DNA of 64,000 bases from Azoarcus sp. (lineage in GTDB: Bacteria; Pseudomonadota; Gammaproteobacteria; Burkholderiales; Rhodocyclaceae). Under the pieces are notes generated by a model. It was not told where the DNA came from. It searched no databases and saw only the letters and a list, made by a program, of their open reading frames with translations. Shown here piece by piece: positions 49,129 through 58,243 of this stretch. Position 1 is the stretch's first letter; each line of letters begins with the position of its first letter. Position numbers and translations under genes: made by a program. The stretch is from the NCBI GenBank assembly GCA_030604735.1, contig JAUVVG010000006.1, positions 1-64,000 of the forward strand, in the 5' to 3' direction.

Positions 49129-51708
49129 ATGAACGACTGCAGACCGACTTTCGACCATGCGATCGTTGCGGCCGCGCGCGAGCGTCTGGCCGCCGGCAAT
49201 GCCGAACTGCGGGCCAGCTACGAGGCCCATCCATCCACCTCCAAGCTACTGCAGGGTCGCGCAGCGCTGGTGGACAGAACCATTGTCGAACTGTGGCGCA
49301 GCCTCGGACCGGGTGACGATGCCGCACTGGTCGCGGTCGGCGGATACGGACGCGGCGAGCTGTTTCCGTACTCCGATGTCGACTTGATGATCCTGTTGCG
49401 CGAGCCGGCCGACAAACAGGTCCAGGCCTGTGTTTCCGACCTCATCAGCGCCCTGTGGGACGTCGGACTGGAGATCGGGCAGAGCGTACGCACGCTGGAC
49501 GAATGCATGGATGTCGCGATGCAGGACATCACCATCCAGACCAATCTGCTCGAGGCCCGCCTGCTCCATGGCGATCGTGCCTTGTTCGATGCATTCACCG
49601 ATCGCTTCAGGGAAACCCTGGACGTGCGCGCCTTCTTCAAGGCCAAAAGCCTCGAACAGGAGCAGCGCTACGCCCGTTTCAACGACACTCCTTACTCGCT
49701 AGAACCCAACTGCAAGGAAAGCCCGGGGGGGCTCCGTGACCTGCAGATGCTGGGCTGGATCGCACGGGCGGCCGGGCTGGGGAAGAACTGGCGCGAACTG
49801 GCACGCAAGCGCCTCGTGACCGGTGGAGAAGCAAGCGAGCTTCGCAGCGTCGAACGATTCCTGCAGCACATCCGCATCCGTCTGCATTATCTGACTGGCC
49901 GGGGCGAGGACCGTCTGCTCTTCGATTATCAGGAAAACCTCGCCCAGCTGATGGGATTCAGCGCCACCGCGGCCAAGCGTGCGTCCGAAGTCATGATGCA
50001 GCGCTACTACCTGACGGCGAAAAAACTCATCCAGATCAATACCATCCTGCTGCAAAACTACGGCACGGTGATCTTTCCCGACCGGGGCGGCCCGGCCATC
50101 GTCATCAACGAACGCTTCCAGGCGGTGCGCGAGCTCCTGGACGTTCGCCATGATGCGGTGTTCGAGAAGTACCCTTCGGCACTGCTCGAGTGCTTCCTGA
50201 TACTTCAGCAACGCTCCGAACTAAAGGGCATGACAGCCCGCACCCTGCGGACGCTGTGGCTGAACCGCAACCGGATCAATGCGTCCTTCCGCGCCGACCC
50301 GGACAATCGCGCCCTGTTCATGCAGATCCTGCAGCAAAAGCGCGGCATCGTGCACGAATTCCGCAGGATGAACCAGTACGGCATCCTGAGCCGCTACATC
50401 GTGCCGTGGCGCAAGATCGTCTGCCAGATGCAGCACGACCTTTTCCATGTCTACACGGTCGATCAGCACATCCTGATGGTGTTGCGCAATGTCCGGCGCT
50501 TCACCATGGGCAAGCATGCCCATGAGTATCCGCTGATGACGCGGCTGATCCTCGGGTTCGAGCGCCACTGGCTGCTTTATGTCGCGGCCCTGTTCCACGA
50601 CATCGCCAAGGGCCGCGGCGGCGATCACTCCCATCTCGGAATGGTCGATGCGCGGGTGTTCTGCGCACAGCACGACTTCGACCCGGAAGACACCGAGCTC
50701 GTGGTGTGGCTGGTCGAGCATCACCTGACCATGTCGAACGTGGCGCAGAAACACGACACCTCCGATCCGGAGGTGATCCAGCGCTTCGCCGACATCGTTC
50801 AGAACGAGCGTCGCCTGACCGCGCTTTATCTGCTCACCCATGCCGACATCCGTGGCACCAGCCCCAAGGTCTGGAACGGCTGGCGGGGCAAGCTGCTGGA
50901 GGATTTGTTCTTCGCGACCCAACGGCTGCTTCGCGGCGCCACGCCCCAGCAGGCCCTCGGACTCGACGACCGTCAGGAAGACGCCCGCCGCATGCTCCGT
51001 TACTACGGCCTGCGCCCGGGGGTGGAGGAAGCGCTGTGGGAACAGCTCGATGCGGTCTATTTCATGCGCAACTCGGCCGAGGAGATCGCTTGGCATACCC
51101 GTGTCCTCTACTATCGCACCGCGAGCGAAGAGCCTGTGGTCAAGGCCAGAGTCTCGGAGGAGGACCAGGGTTTGCAGGTGATGGTCTTCACCCGCGACCA
51201 GAAGGACTTGTTCGTACGGCTCACTGGCTATTTCGGCCGTCGCGGCTTTTCCATCCTCGATGCCAAGGTGCATACCACGCGACATGGCTATGCGCTCGAC
51301 AGCTTCATGCTGCAGGATCCCGGCAGTCGGGCCCAGTACCGCGACATCGTCACCTTGATCGAGCACGAGCTTGGCGACCGCTTGCGCAAGGCCGGACCGC
51401 CGGACCAACCCAGCAGCGGCAGACTGTCCCGCCATGTCAAGCACTTCCCGATCACGCCGCGCGTCAGCATCCGGCCCGATGAAGCCGGCAAGCACTATAT
51501 CCTTTCGCTCACCGCCGCCGACCGCCCCGGCCTGTTGCATGGCGTCGCGGAAGTTCTGGCGCGCAACGGGATCGACTTGCACACGGCCAAGATCGCGACC
51601 CTGGGCGAACGGGCCGAGGATACCTTCCTGCTGACCGGCCGAGGTCTGTCCCAGGACGCGCATGTCCTGAAAATTGAACGGGAGTTGATGGATTACCTGC
51701 AGGTCTGA
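49129..51708 (+). CDS. glnD: Bifunctional uridylyltransferase/uridylyl-removing enzyme
   Basis: An 859-residue nitrogen sensor that uridylylates PII proteins at low glutamine and removes UMP at high glutamine. The nucleotidyltransferase motif GGYGRGELFPYSDVDLMIL is near 73-91, the HD hydrolase has LFHDIAKGRGGDHS, and two C-terminal ACT domains bind glutamine. The ATG at 49129 is preferred to a TTG 8 codons upstream inside map. Confidence 0.96.
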   Translation: MNDCRPTFDHAIVAAARERLAAGNAELRASYEAHPSTSKLLQGRAALVDRTIVELWRSLGPGDDAALVAVGGYGRGELFPYSDVDLMILLREPADKQVQACVSDLISALWDVGLEIGQSVRTLDECMDVAMQDITIQTNLLEARLLHGDRALFDAFTDRFRETLDVRAFFKAKSLEQEQRYARFNDTPYSLEPNCKESPGGLRDLQMLGWIARAAGLGKNWRELARKRLVTGGEASELRSVERFLQHIRIRLHYLTGRGEDRLLFDYQENLAQLMGFSATAAKRASEVMMQRYYLTAKKLIQINTILLQNYGTVIFPDRGGPAIVINERFQAVRELLDVRHDAVFEKYPSALLECFLILQQRSELKGMTARTLRTLWLNRNRINASFRADPDNRALFMQILQQKRGIVHEFRRMNQYGILSRYIVPWRKIVCQMQHDLFHVYTVDQHILMVLRNVRRFTMGKHAHEYPLMTRLILGFERHWLLYVAALFHDIAKGRGGDHSHLGMVDARVFCAQHDFDPEDTELVVWLVEHHLTMSNVAQKHDTSDPEVIQRFADIVQNERRLTALYLLTHADIRGTSPKVWNGWRGKLLEDLFFATQRLLRGATPQQALGLDDRQEDARRMLRYYGLRPGVEEALWEQLDAVYFMRNSAEEIAWHTRVLYYRTASEEPVVKARVSEEDQGLQVMVFTRDQKDLFVRLTGYFGRRGFSILDAKVHTTRHGYALDSFMLQDPGSRAQYRDIVTLIEHELGDRLRKAGPPDQPSSGRLSRHVKHFPITPRVSIRPDEAGKHYILSLTAADRPGLLHGVAEVLARNGIDLHTAKIATLGERAEDTFLLTGRGLSQDAHVLKIERELMDYLQV

Positions 51709-51731
51709 CAGGCTGAGTCAACGTGAAACGC

Positions 51732-52111
51732 TCAAGAGGAGGTTTCCTCATACTTCCGAAACGCGCGCCAAAGTGCAGCGTCATACGCGATCTTGAGCAG
51801 GCCGCAGGCCACTAGCGGCACCGCCAGCCAGCCAGCGGCGAACAGGGCACCGCCAATGGCGGGGCTCGCTGCGGCGGCGAGGAGTAGCCGGCGCTGTGGG
51901 AAACGAAACCCCACTGCCCGACCGCCAGGGTTGCCAGCGCCGATCCGAGCAGGGTGGCGGAGCTGATCAGCCCGACTTCCCACTTGCCGAGCCCGAGCGT
52001 GAGCAGATAGACCGACAGCAGAATGGCCACAAAGCCGTCGGTGAAGGCCCGCAGCGCCCGGCCGATCAGCAGCAGGCGTGCCTCGGGCGCGACGCCGTCG
52101 GGCAGCAGCAT
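51732..52111 (-). pseudogene. MFS transporter remnant with internal deletion and frameshift
   Basis: From an ATG at 52111 the minus strand encodes the start of a major facilitator protein (EARLLLIGRALRAFTDGF, then the GLGKWEVGLISSATLLGSAL helix). After about 67 codons the frame changes near 51905, and the sequence continues in another frame as the last helices and tail of an MFS protein, ending KYEETSS. Helices 3 to about 10 are missing. A full MFS protein is about 400 residues; about 120 remain. Similar MFS genes accompany chrBA in betaproteobacterial chromate operons. This copy cannot be functional. Confidence 0.75.
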
Positions 52112-52281
52112 CACTTCAGGTCGGGCAGGCGGGCGACCTTCTTCAGCGGCCCCGTGCTTGAGTGGGCGCACCAGGCGTAGAACGCTTAGAGGAACTCGGG
52201 CGCCTCGTCGATGAAGCGTGTTACCGGCCAGGGGCAGGCGATGCGGTCGATCTTGGGGCGTTCGCGGGTGACCCATTTCAT
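52111..52281 (-). pseudogene. Truncated ChrB C-terminal-type chromate resistance gene
   Basis: An ATG at 52281 opens with MKWVTRERPKIDRIACPW, the N-terminus of the short chromate-resistance (ChrB C-terminal-like) proteins. After 31 codons it meets TAA at 52188-52186. Past the stop the same frame gives FYAWCAHSSTGPLKKVARLPDLK, which looks like a C-terminal tail, ending in a TGA that shares a base with the MFS remnant's ATG. Family members are about 150 residues; some 100 codons are missing, so a deletion probably created the stop. Confidence 0.7.
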
Positions 52282-52290
52282 CTGACACGC

Positions 52291-53637
52291 TCAAACGATA
52301 TAGCTATGGACGAGGCCGATGGCGGCGCAGGCACCGATCACTTTCATGATGTCCTGCTTGTACTTCCACAGCGCGATGAAGGCCGCCACCGAGATCAGCG
52401 CGTAGAACCACTCGAAGCCGCCTGAGAACGGCGCGGCCTCGGTGGCGTGAGGGAAAATCACGTGCCAGCCGAAAAAGAGCGCCAGGTTGAGGATCACACC
52501 CACCACGGCAGCGGTGATGCCGGTGAGCGGCGCGGTGAACTTCAGGTCGCCGTGGGTGGATTCCACCAGGGGTGCGCCGGCCAGGATGAACACGAAGCTG
52601 GGCAGAAAGGTGAAGAAGGTGGCCACGGAGGCGCCCGTGAAGCCGGCCAGCAGCAAGGCATCCGGCCCGAAGATCTCCTTGGTCCAGGCACCGACGAAAC
52701 CGACGAAGGACACCACCATGATGAGCGGCCCCGGCGTGGTCTCACCCAACGCCAGGCCGTCGATCATCTGCGTGCCAGTCAGCCACTGGTAATGTTCGAC
52801 GCCACCCTGATAGACGTAGGGCAGCACCGCGTAGGCACCGCCGAAGGTGACCAGCGCGGCCTTGGTGAAGAACTTCCCCATGTCGCTCAGGGTGCCGGTC
52901 GGCAACATCAGAATGGCCGCGCCCCAGAGGGCCAGCGCTATCAGGACCAGCACAAGGAGGTAGGACCAGCGGAAGCGGGTATGCGGGATGGGCGGCGTAT
53001 CATCGTCGATCAGCGCCGGGCCGTATTGCTTATTGCTGGCACCGTGGCTGCCGCCGACCTTGAACTTGTGCGGCATGAGTTTGCCGCCCAAGGCGCCCAG
53101 CAGGCCCGCTGCCAGGACGATGTAGGGGAAGGGAATCTTCAAGGCGAAGATGGCGATGAACGACAACGCGGCCATGGCCCACAGCACGTTGTTTTTCAGC
53201 GCGCGAGCACCGATGCGCCAGGCGGCGAAGACCACGATGGCCACCACCGCCGGCTTGATGCCGTTGAACACCCCCTGCACGAAGGTGACGTCGCCGAAGG
53301 CCAGGTAGACGTAGGTGAGCGCCGCGAGGATGAAGAGGGACGGCAGCACGAACAGGGTGCCGGCGACGATGCCGCCCCAGGTGCGGTGCAGAAGCCAGCC
53401 GATGTAAATGGCGAGCTGTTGCGCCTCGGGGCCAGGCAGCAGCATGCAGTAGTTGAGGGCATGCAGGAAGCGATGCTCGGAAATCCAGCGGCGCTTCTCC
53501 ACCAGCTCCTGGTGCATGATGGATATCTGCCCGGCGGGACCGCCAAAGCTGATGAAGCCCAGCTTCAGCCAGTACAGAAAGGCCTCTCGGAAGGAAGGAT
53601 GGGCGGGTCGCAACTGCGACGGGGTCGGGGCGTTCAC
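52291..53637 (-). CDS. chrA: Chromate efflux transporter ChrA
   Basis: A 448-residue CHR-family pump with two homologous membrane halves, removing chromate from the cytoplasm. Family motifs: FGGPAGQISIMHQELVEKRRWISEHRF and PGPEAQQLAIYIGW in the first half; FGGAYAVLPYV and GETTPGPLIMVVSFVGF in the second. The GTG at 53637 overlaps the chrB stop codon (GTGA) and has AGGAC upstream; a TTG 11 codons earlier is less likely. It appears intact. Confidence 0.94.
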   Translation of the reverse strand: MNAPTPSQLRPAHPSFREAFLYWLKLGFISFGGPAGQISIMHQELVEKRRWISEHRFLHALNYCMLLPGPEAQQLAIYIGWLLHRTWGGIVAGTLFVLPSLFILAALTYVYLAFGDVTFVQGVFNGIKPAVVAIVVFAAWRIGARALKNNVLWAMAALSFIAIFALKIPFPYIVLAAGLLGALGGKLMPHKFKVGGSHGASNKQYGPALIDDDTPPIPHTRFRWSYLLVLVLIALALWGAAILMLPTGTLSDMGKFFTKAALVTFGGAYAVLPYVYQGGVEHYQWLTGTQMIDGLALGETTPGPLIMVVSFVGFVGAWTKEIFGPDALLLAGFTGASVATFFTFLPSFVFILAGAPLVESTHGDLKFTAPLTGITAAVVGVILNLALFFGWHVIFPHATEAAPFSGGFEWFYALISVAAFIALWKYKQDIMKVIGACAAIGLVHSYIV

Positions 53638-54581
53638 GTTGTTTTGTCCTCGTAACTCTTCAATAACCAATCAAAGACTTCGCACGCGCGGGCAAGCAGC
53701 GCATCGTCGTCGGGTTCGGATGCCCGCAGACCGGCGAGCAGCGATTCGATGCCCAGCGCTTCGGCGACTGGGAGCCCCCCGACGTCCAGGCAATGCACCA
53801 GCTCGCCCATGCGGCCCAGTGCGGGGAAGGAATCGAGCCCGAAGCTCGCCAGCAGCGTCTCGAAGGTGACCTTGGCGCCGACTTGGCTGAACGCCCCGCC
53901 GTCGAAATCGAAGCCGAGCCAGTCGGCTGCGCAGTCGGCAGGACTCGCCAGCCAGACGATGCGCGCGTCCGGGTCGATGAACCGCCGGATCAGCCAGGCC
54001 GAGGCAAGCCGGTCCACCCACGGGCGTGCCCGCGTTGCCCACGTGCGGCCTTGATAGTCGGCGAGGTTCAGCCGCGGGATATCCGCATGGCGGGTGGTCG
54101 GCTCGTCGGGAGACAGGCGACGGGTGAGCGTGTCGCGCAACGCGTCGAGCAGGCTCAAGGTCTGCCGTTGCGTCTCGCCGGGAAAGAAGTCGATGCGCAC
54201 TAACTGCTCAAAGCGGCGCACGAGCGGCTGGAGCTTGCGCGCGCCGCCGCCGCCGCCATCCAGGGATGTCAGGCTCCGCCCGAGTTCCTTGATTTCCTCG
54301 GCGATGGCGGCGTACTCCTCGCCCCGGTCGAACAAGGCACGCAGCGCAGCCTCCTGGGCTTCGTCACACCCGGAGAGTCGATAGATCTCGCCGCTGCCCC
54401 CTGCTTCCAACGCTTGCGTCGCCACTTCGTCCAGCGCCGCGGCACTGTCCGCCGAGTCGGGCAGCAGATAGACCCCATCGCGCAGCGTCGCGCAGCCCAG
54501 CGCCTTGACGGAGCGCCAGACGCGCATGCGGCCGGTCGATGCCTTGGTGGGCAGGCTGACGAACAGGGCAAGAAAGCTCAA
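53634..54581 (-). CDS. chrB: Chromate resistance regulator ChrB
   Basis: A 315-residue ChrB: an N-terminal regulatory domain (LFVSLPTKASTGRMRVWRSVK..., about 1-160) and the C-terminal domain (WATRARPWVDRLASAWLIRRFIDPDARI, 178-). In Ochrobactrum ChrB is a chromate-sensing repressor of chrA. The start is TTG at 54581 with AAGGAG seven bases before it; no ATG or GTG suits. It is the first gene of the leftward operon chrB-chrA-(remnants). Confidence 0.9.
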   Translation of the reverse strand: MSFLALFVSLPTKASTGRMRVWRSVKALGCATLRDGVYLLPDSADSAAALDEVATQALEAGGSGEIYRLSGCDEAQEAALRALFDRGEEYAAIAEEIKELGRSLTSLDGGGGGARKLQPLVRRFEQLVRIDFFPGETQRQTLSLLDALRDTLTRRLSPDEPTTRHADIPRLNLADYQGRTWATRARPWVDRLASAWLIRRFIDPDARIVWLASPADCAADWLGFDFDGGAFSQVGAKVTFETLLASFGLDSFPALGRMGELVHCLDVGGLPVAEALGIESLLAGLRASEPDDDALLARACEVFDWLLKSYEDKTT

Positions 54582-54612
54582 GCACGGGCTCCTTCTTCAA
54601 CAAGGAACGGTA

Positions 54613-54670
54613 AATGTAATAGATACTACATTACGTTATAGATAAAACTCAGCATAGACTGAAGCGTCAA
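54613..54670 (-). promoter_or_regulatory. chrB promoter with inverted-repeat operator
   Basis: On the minus strand TTGACG (54670-54665), a 17-base spacer and TTTTAT (54647-54642) form a promoter. Immediately downstream, AATGTA (54613-54618) and TACATT (54627-54632) form an inverted repeat with an 8-base spacer. Its position just after the predicted RNA start fits a repressor operator. The AT-rich stretch contrasts with the surrounding DNA. Confidence 0.5.
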
Positions 54671-54841
54671 TTTCGGCCGATAGCATTTCCTGCTCGCGAA
54701 CGGACGCGGGCCGTATTCCGCCCAGGGCGAGGCGGGTGCCAAACTTGCGGCTAACGGTGTTCGAACGTTTGCGAGAGAAATGGCCGCCTTGCGCTGCGCC
54801 GCTTGGGGCGGGGCGTGCTACTGGGTGGCGTCAAAGTCGGG

Positions 54842-55759
54842 TCAGACCGGATGGCGCCCGCCACGCGAGCGCCAGGCCGAGATCGAATACATCGCCAGCG
54901 CGCACCAGATCAACACAAAGCTGAACAGTTGTACGACGGTCAGCGGCTCCTTGAAAATCAGCAGCGCGGTCAGGAACTGCATGGTCGGATTGATGTACAT
55001 CAGGAAGCCGACCGTCGCCAAACGCAACCTGCGGGCCGCACCGGCGAAGGCCAGCAGGGGCATCGCCGTGATCACGCCGCTGGCCACCAACAGGAAGGCA
55101 TTCCATCGGTCATCGAAGAAATGCGAATTACCGGTCCCGACCAGCCACATCAGCGCGATCACACCCAATGGCAGTAGCAGCAGGGTTTCGACGAACAAGC
55201 CCGAAAGGCCGTCCAGCGAGACTTGCTTGCGCAAAAGACCGTAGATCCCGAACGTGACCGCAAGCAGTATCGCAATCCAGGGCACCTCCCCCAGGAGCGC
55301 GAACTGAATCGCGATCGCGACCCCGGCAAGCGCCACCGACCAGCGCTGCATCACCGCCATTCGCTCGTTCAGGAACACGATTCCGAGTGCGACATTGATC
55401 AACGGCGTGAGAAAGTAGCCGAGGCTGGCCTGGAAAACCTGCCGGGTTTCCACCGCGTAGATGAAGATGCCCCAGTTGGCGCCGATCAGCAGCGCGCAAG
55501 CAAGAACACGGACGAGTTTCCGCGGCGCGGCGAAAGCGGCCCGGATTGTCGACCACTTTCCCAGTATCGTGATCAGAAAGACCAAGAACGCGCAGCACCA
55601 GATAACGCGATGGACCAGGATCTCCCAGGTCGGCACGCCGTCGAACAACGAGAAGAAAAGCGGAAAGCAGCCCCAGATGCCATAGGCGGTGAGACCGTAC
55701 ACGACACCGCGCGTTGTTTCGCTACGGTCTGAGGATGGATGCAATCGCTGAATCTCCAT
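54842..55759 (-). CDS. rarD: RarD family EamA transporter
   Basis: A 305-residue RarD: about ten membrane helices, starting RGVVYGLTAYGIWGCFPLFF, with VPTWEILVHRVIWC, GANWGIFIYAV and TPLINVALGIVFLNER. RarD is named from a chloramphenicol-sensitivity phenotype; its natural substrate is unknown. The ATG at 55759 is chosen because upstream sequence overlaps the next operon's end without similarity. It lies downstream of the ligase-like gene on the same strand with a 28-nt gap. Confidence 0.88.
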   Translation of the reverse strand: MEIQRLHPSSDRSETTRGVVYGLTAYGIWGCFPLFFSLFDGVPTWEILVHRVIWCCAFLVFLITILGKWSTIRAAFAAPRKLVRVLACALLIGANWGIFIYAVETRQVFQASLGYFLTPLINVALGIVFLNERMAVMQRWSVALAGVAIAIQFALLGEVPWIAILLAVTFGIYGLLRKQVSLDGLSGLFVETLLLLPLGVIALMWLVGTGNSHFFDDRWNAFLLVASGVITAMPLLAFAGAARRLRLATVGFLMYINPTMQFLTALLIFKEPLTVVQLFSFVLIWCALAMYSISAWRSRGGRHPV

Positions 55760-55787
55760 AGAGTGGCCGAACAGGGGCCACGCGGTG

Positions 55788-56729
55788 CTACATTCGCCCG
55801 AAATGCGCCATCGCGAAATCCACCCGGGTATCGACGTCGGCTCCAACCGGTTCGCGCTCGATGCGCTCCAGGCGCCCACCAAGCCCCTCGCCGTTCGCCA
55901 TCTGGATCGCCAGACCTGGGCGCGCATTGAGTTCGAGCAGCATCGGCCCATGATACTTGTCGATCACCAGGTCCGCACCGATGTAACCGAGCCCGGTCAT
56001 CTCGTAACAGGCCGAGGCCAGCCTGAGCAAGCCTTGCCAGTCGGGGATCTCCAGATCGATCAAGCTGCGTCCGGTATCGGGATGAAGGTCCACCGGCCGG
56101 TCGAACTGCACCGCATACAAAGCCCGGCCGGTCGCGATGTCCAGCCCGACCCCGACCGCCCCCTGGTGCAGGTTGGCCTTGCCATCGGAGGCCGCAGTGG
56201 ACAAGCGGATCATCGCCATGACCGGGTAGCCCCGGAACACGATGACCCGGATATCCGGCACACCCTCGTAGGTATAGTCGGCAAATCGATCATCGAAGCG
56301 GATCATCGATTCGATCATCGCGACATCCGGTGAGCCGGCCAGCGAATACAGCCCGGACAGGATGTTCGAGACGTCGCGTTCGAGGTCCGCGATACCCAGC
56401 ATCGCGCCACTCGGCTTGCGGTAAGCGCCGTCCGCATGCGATTCGATCACCAGAATGCCTTTGCCCCCGCTACCCTTGGCCGGCTTGATCACGAAGGCCG
56501 GATGATCGCGCACCATTGCCGCCACCTGCCGCACCTCGAACTGCGACGTGACCGTGCCGATCAAGCCCGGGCTCGTCACCCCGTGCTCGTGCGCCAGCAG
56601 CTTGGTCTTGAGCTTGTCATCTACGAGCGGAAACAGGCTGCGATCGTTGTACCGCGCGATGTAGCAGATGTTGCGCCGGTTCATGCCGATGACGTGGCGC
56701 GAGCGCAACTCCGAGGGTCTGGCCCACAT
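55788..56729 (-). CDS. Alpha-L-glutamate ligase-like ATP-grasp protein
   Basis: A 313-residue ATP-grasp protein (PF14397 type, RimK-related). VIKPAKGSGGKGILVI is the ATP-binding lysine/glycine loop (about 92-107), GLGYIGADLVIDK and MLLELNARPGLAIQMANGEGL give the metal-binding Glu/Asn. The N-terminal IGMNRRNICYI and RYNDRSLFPLVDDKLKTK blocks are typical of this family. It probably forms an amide or peptide bond, but the substrate is unknown. It is third in a leftward operon after the retropepsin-like and transglutaminase-7TM genes, 5 bases from the latter. Confidence 0.82.
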   Translation of the reverse strand: MWARPSELRSRHVIGMNRRNICYIARYNDRSLFPLVDDKLKTKLLAHEHGVTSPGLIGTVTSQFEVRQVAAMVRDHPAFVIKPAKGSGGKGILVIESHADGAYRKPSGAMLGIADLERDVSNILSGLYSLAGSPDVAMIESMIRFDDRFADYTYEGVPDIRVIVFRGYPVMAMIRLSTAASDGKANLHQGAVGVGLDIATGRALYAVQFDRPVDLHPDTGRSLIDLEIPDWQGLLRLASACYEMTGLGYIGADLVIDKYHGPMLLELNARPGLAIQMANGEGLGGRLERIEREPVGADVDTRVDFAMAHFGRM

Positions 56730-56734
56730 TCAGC

Positions 56735-58240
56735 TCACCTTCGAACCATGGGCTTGAAGCGGCGCAATTCCAGCAGGCGGTAACCCGTGTAATTGCCGAG
56801 CAACAGGATCAATCCCATCAGAATGAACTGCACCCCGAGGAAGTTGAAGGTGATGTGGCGGATCCAGGGATTGGTCATCGCCAGATAGGCGAGTACCGCG
56901 GTCAGCAGGCTCCCACCGCCCTGGACCAGCACTTCGCGCGGTCCTTCCTCCTCCCACAGGATGGACATCCGCTCGATGGTCCATGACAGGATGATCATCG
57001 GGAAGAAGGTGATCGTCAGACCCGCATTGAGACCGAAGCGGTAGGACACCACCGAAAAGATCGAGATGATTCCGATCACGGTGATGATCACCGCCGACAC
57101 CCTCGCCACCAGCAGCAGGTTGAGGTGGGACAGGTAATTGCGGATCACCAGTCCGGTCGCAACCACCAGCAGGAAGCCGATCAAGCCGGTCAACAGCGTC
57201 GTCTGGATGAAGGCGAGCGCGATCAGCACCGGCATGAAGGTGCCCGAGGTCTTGATGCCGACCAGGATGCGCAGCATCACGACGATCAGGGCGCCGATCG
57301 GAATCAGCAGAATGGTCCGGAACAGGGATTGTTCTTCCAGCGGCAGGCTGTGGATCGACAGACCGAGCAAGGAAGCGTCCGCCGGCCTCAATGACTCGCT
57401 TTCGGTCGCGGACTGCATTTGCCGGATCATCGCAAAGCTCACGTTCGACTGGCGCCCGCCTTCGACCTGCAGAACCGGTGCGTTACCTGCGTGCCAGAGC
57501 AACAAGCGATCGGGACGCCCTTGCCGGCCGGTGGCCGGGTCGAACACGGTCCACTCGTCACCCTTGTAGACCTGCAGCCAGGTGCCGAGGCTCTGCCGCC
57601 GCCGGCCGTCCTCGAGCATCAGGCCACTGACCTGCCGCGCGGGCACCTCAGCCTGGGCGAGCAGACGCTCCACCAAATCCGGCAGCGCGTACTGGGTCAA
57701 CAGCAAGCGAGCATTCTCTCCCTGGGTCGCCCCGGTCAATTCCCGTATCAACTCGCTTGCCAACGTGTAGGGGTCCGCGGAGCGCTGGTAAGCCCGGGCC
57801 AGAACGGCTTCCGCGGCGGTATCGAACGGTGACTGCCACAGCCGATCCCGGCGCAGCTCGGGCGGCGGAATGTCGGCACGGGCCTCATTCGGTGCCACCA
57901 GAAAACGCGCCGAATAGTAAAGATGCTGGCTGCCCTGCGCATTGCGGATGGACCAGCGCGCGACCCGCGAGTCCGCGGTTTCGACGAAATTCAGGCCATA
58001 GCCCGAGGAGGCAGTATGCTCGCCGAGCAGCCGGTAGCCCTCTTGGTTGGTCGGCACGGCCAGTTCGACGATGACCGGCCCACCGGTCGCCTCGAGGCGC
58101 ACCTGGGCCTCGACCTCCCAGACCGCCCGTTGCTCGCCCGGGGTGAACGGCACCTCGTACTGGATGTGACGGTGAATCGACAAGCCGATGCCGATCAGCA
58201 TCAGGCAAGCCACGACGAGATAGAACGGTTTGCGCGACAC
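56735..58240 (-). CDS. Inactive transglutaminase fused to a multi-helix membrane domain
   Basis: 501 residues. One N-terminal helix (6-24), a periplasmic region of about 285 residues with a degenerate transglutaminase core, then about seven membrane helices (310-490). Where active transglutaminases have Cys, His and Asp, I see ARQVSGLML, WLQVYKGDEWTVFDPATG and no catalytic Cys, in line with the family name (PF14400/PF14402). It presumably acts as a membrane partner or scaffold for the two neighbouring proteins. Gap to the protease gene is 3 bases. Confidence 0.85.
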   Translation of the reverse strand: MSRKPFYLVVACLMLIGIGLSIHRHIQYEVPFTPGEQRAVWEVEAQVRLEATGGPVIVELAVPTNQEGYRLLGEHTASSGYGLNFVETADSRVARWSIRNAQGSQHLYYSARFLVAPNEARADIPPPELRRDRLWQSPFDTAAEAVLARAYQRSADPYTLASELIRELTGATQGENARLLLTQYALPDLVERLLAQAEVPARQVSGLMLEDGRRRQSLGTWLQVYKGDEWTVFDPATGRQGRPDRLLLWHAGNAPVLQVEGGRQSNVSFAMIRQMQSATESESLRPADASLLGLSIHSLPLEEQSLFRTILLIPIGALIVVMLRILVGIKTSGTFMPVLIALAFIQTTLLTGLIGFLLVVATGLVIRNYLSHLNLLLVARVSAVIITVIGIISIFSVVSYRFGLNAGLTITFFPMIILSWTIERMSILWEEEGPREVLVQGGGSLLTAVLAYLAMTNPWIRHITFNFLGVQFILMGLILLLGNYTGYRLLELRRFKPMVRR

Positions 58241-58243
58241 GCT

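Noticed and set aside
51812-52294. A 160-codon frame as an intact gene
   Set aside because: It joins out-of-frame sequence of the ChrB-type remnant to the MFS N-terminus and then runs out of frame; better read as two pseudogenes.
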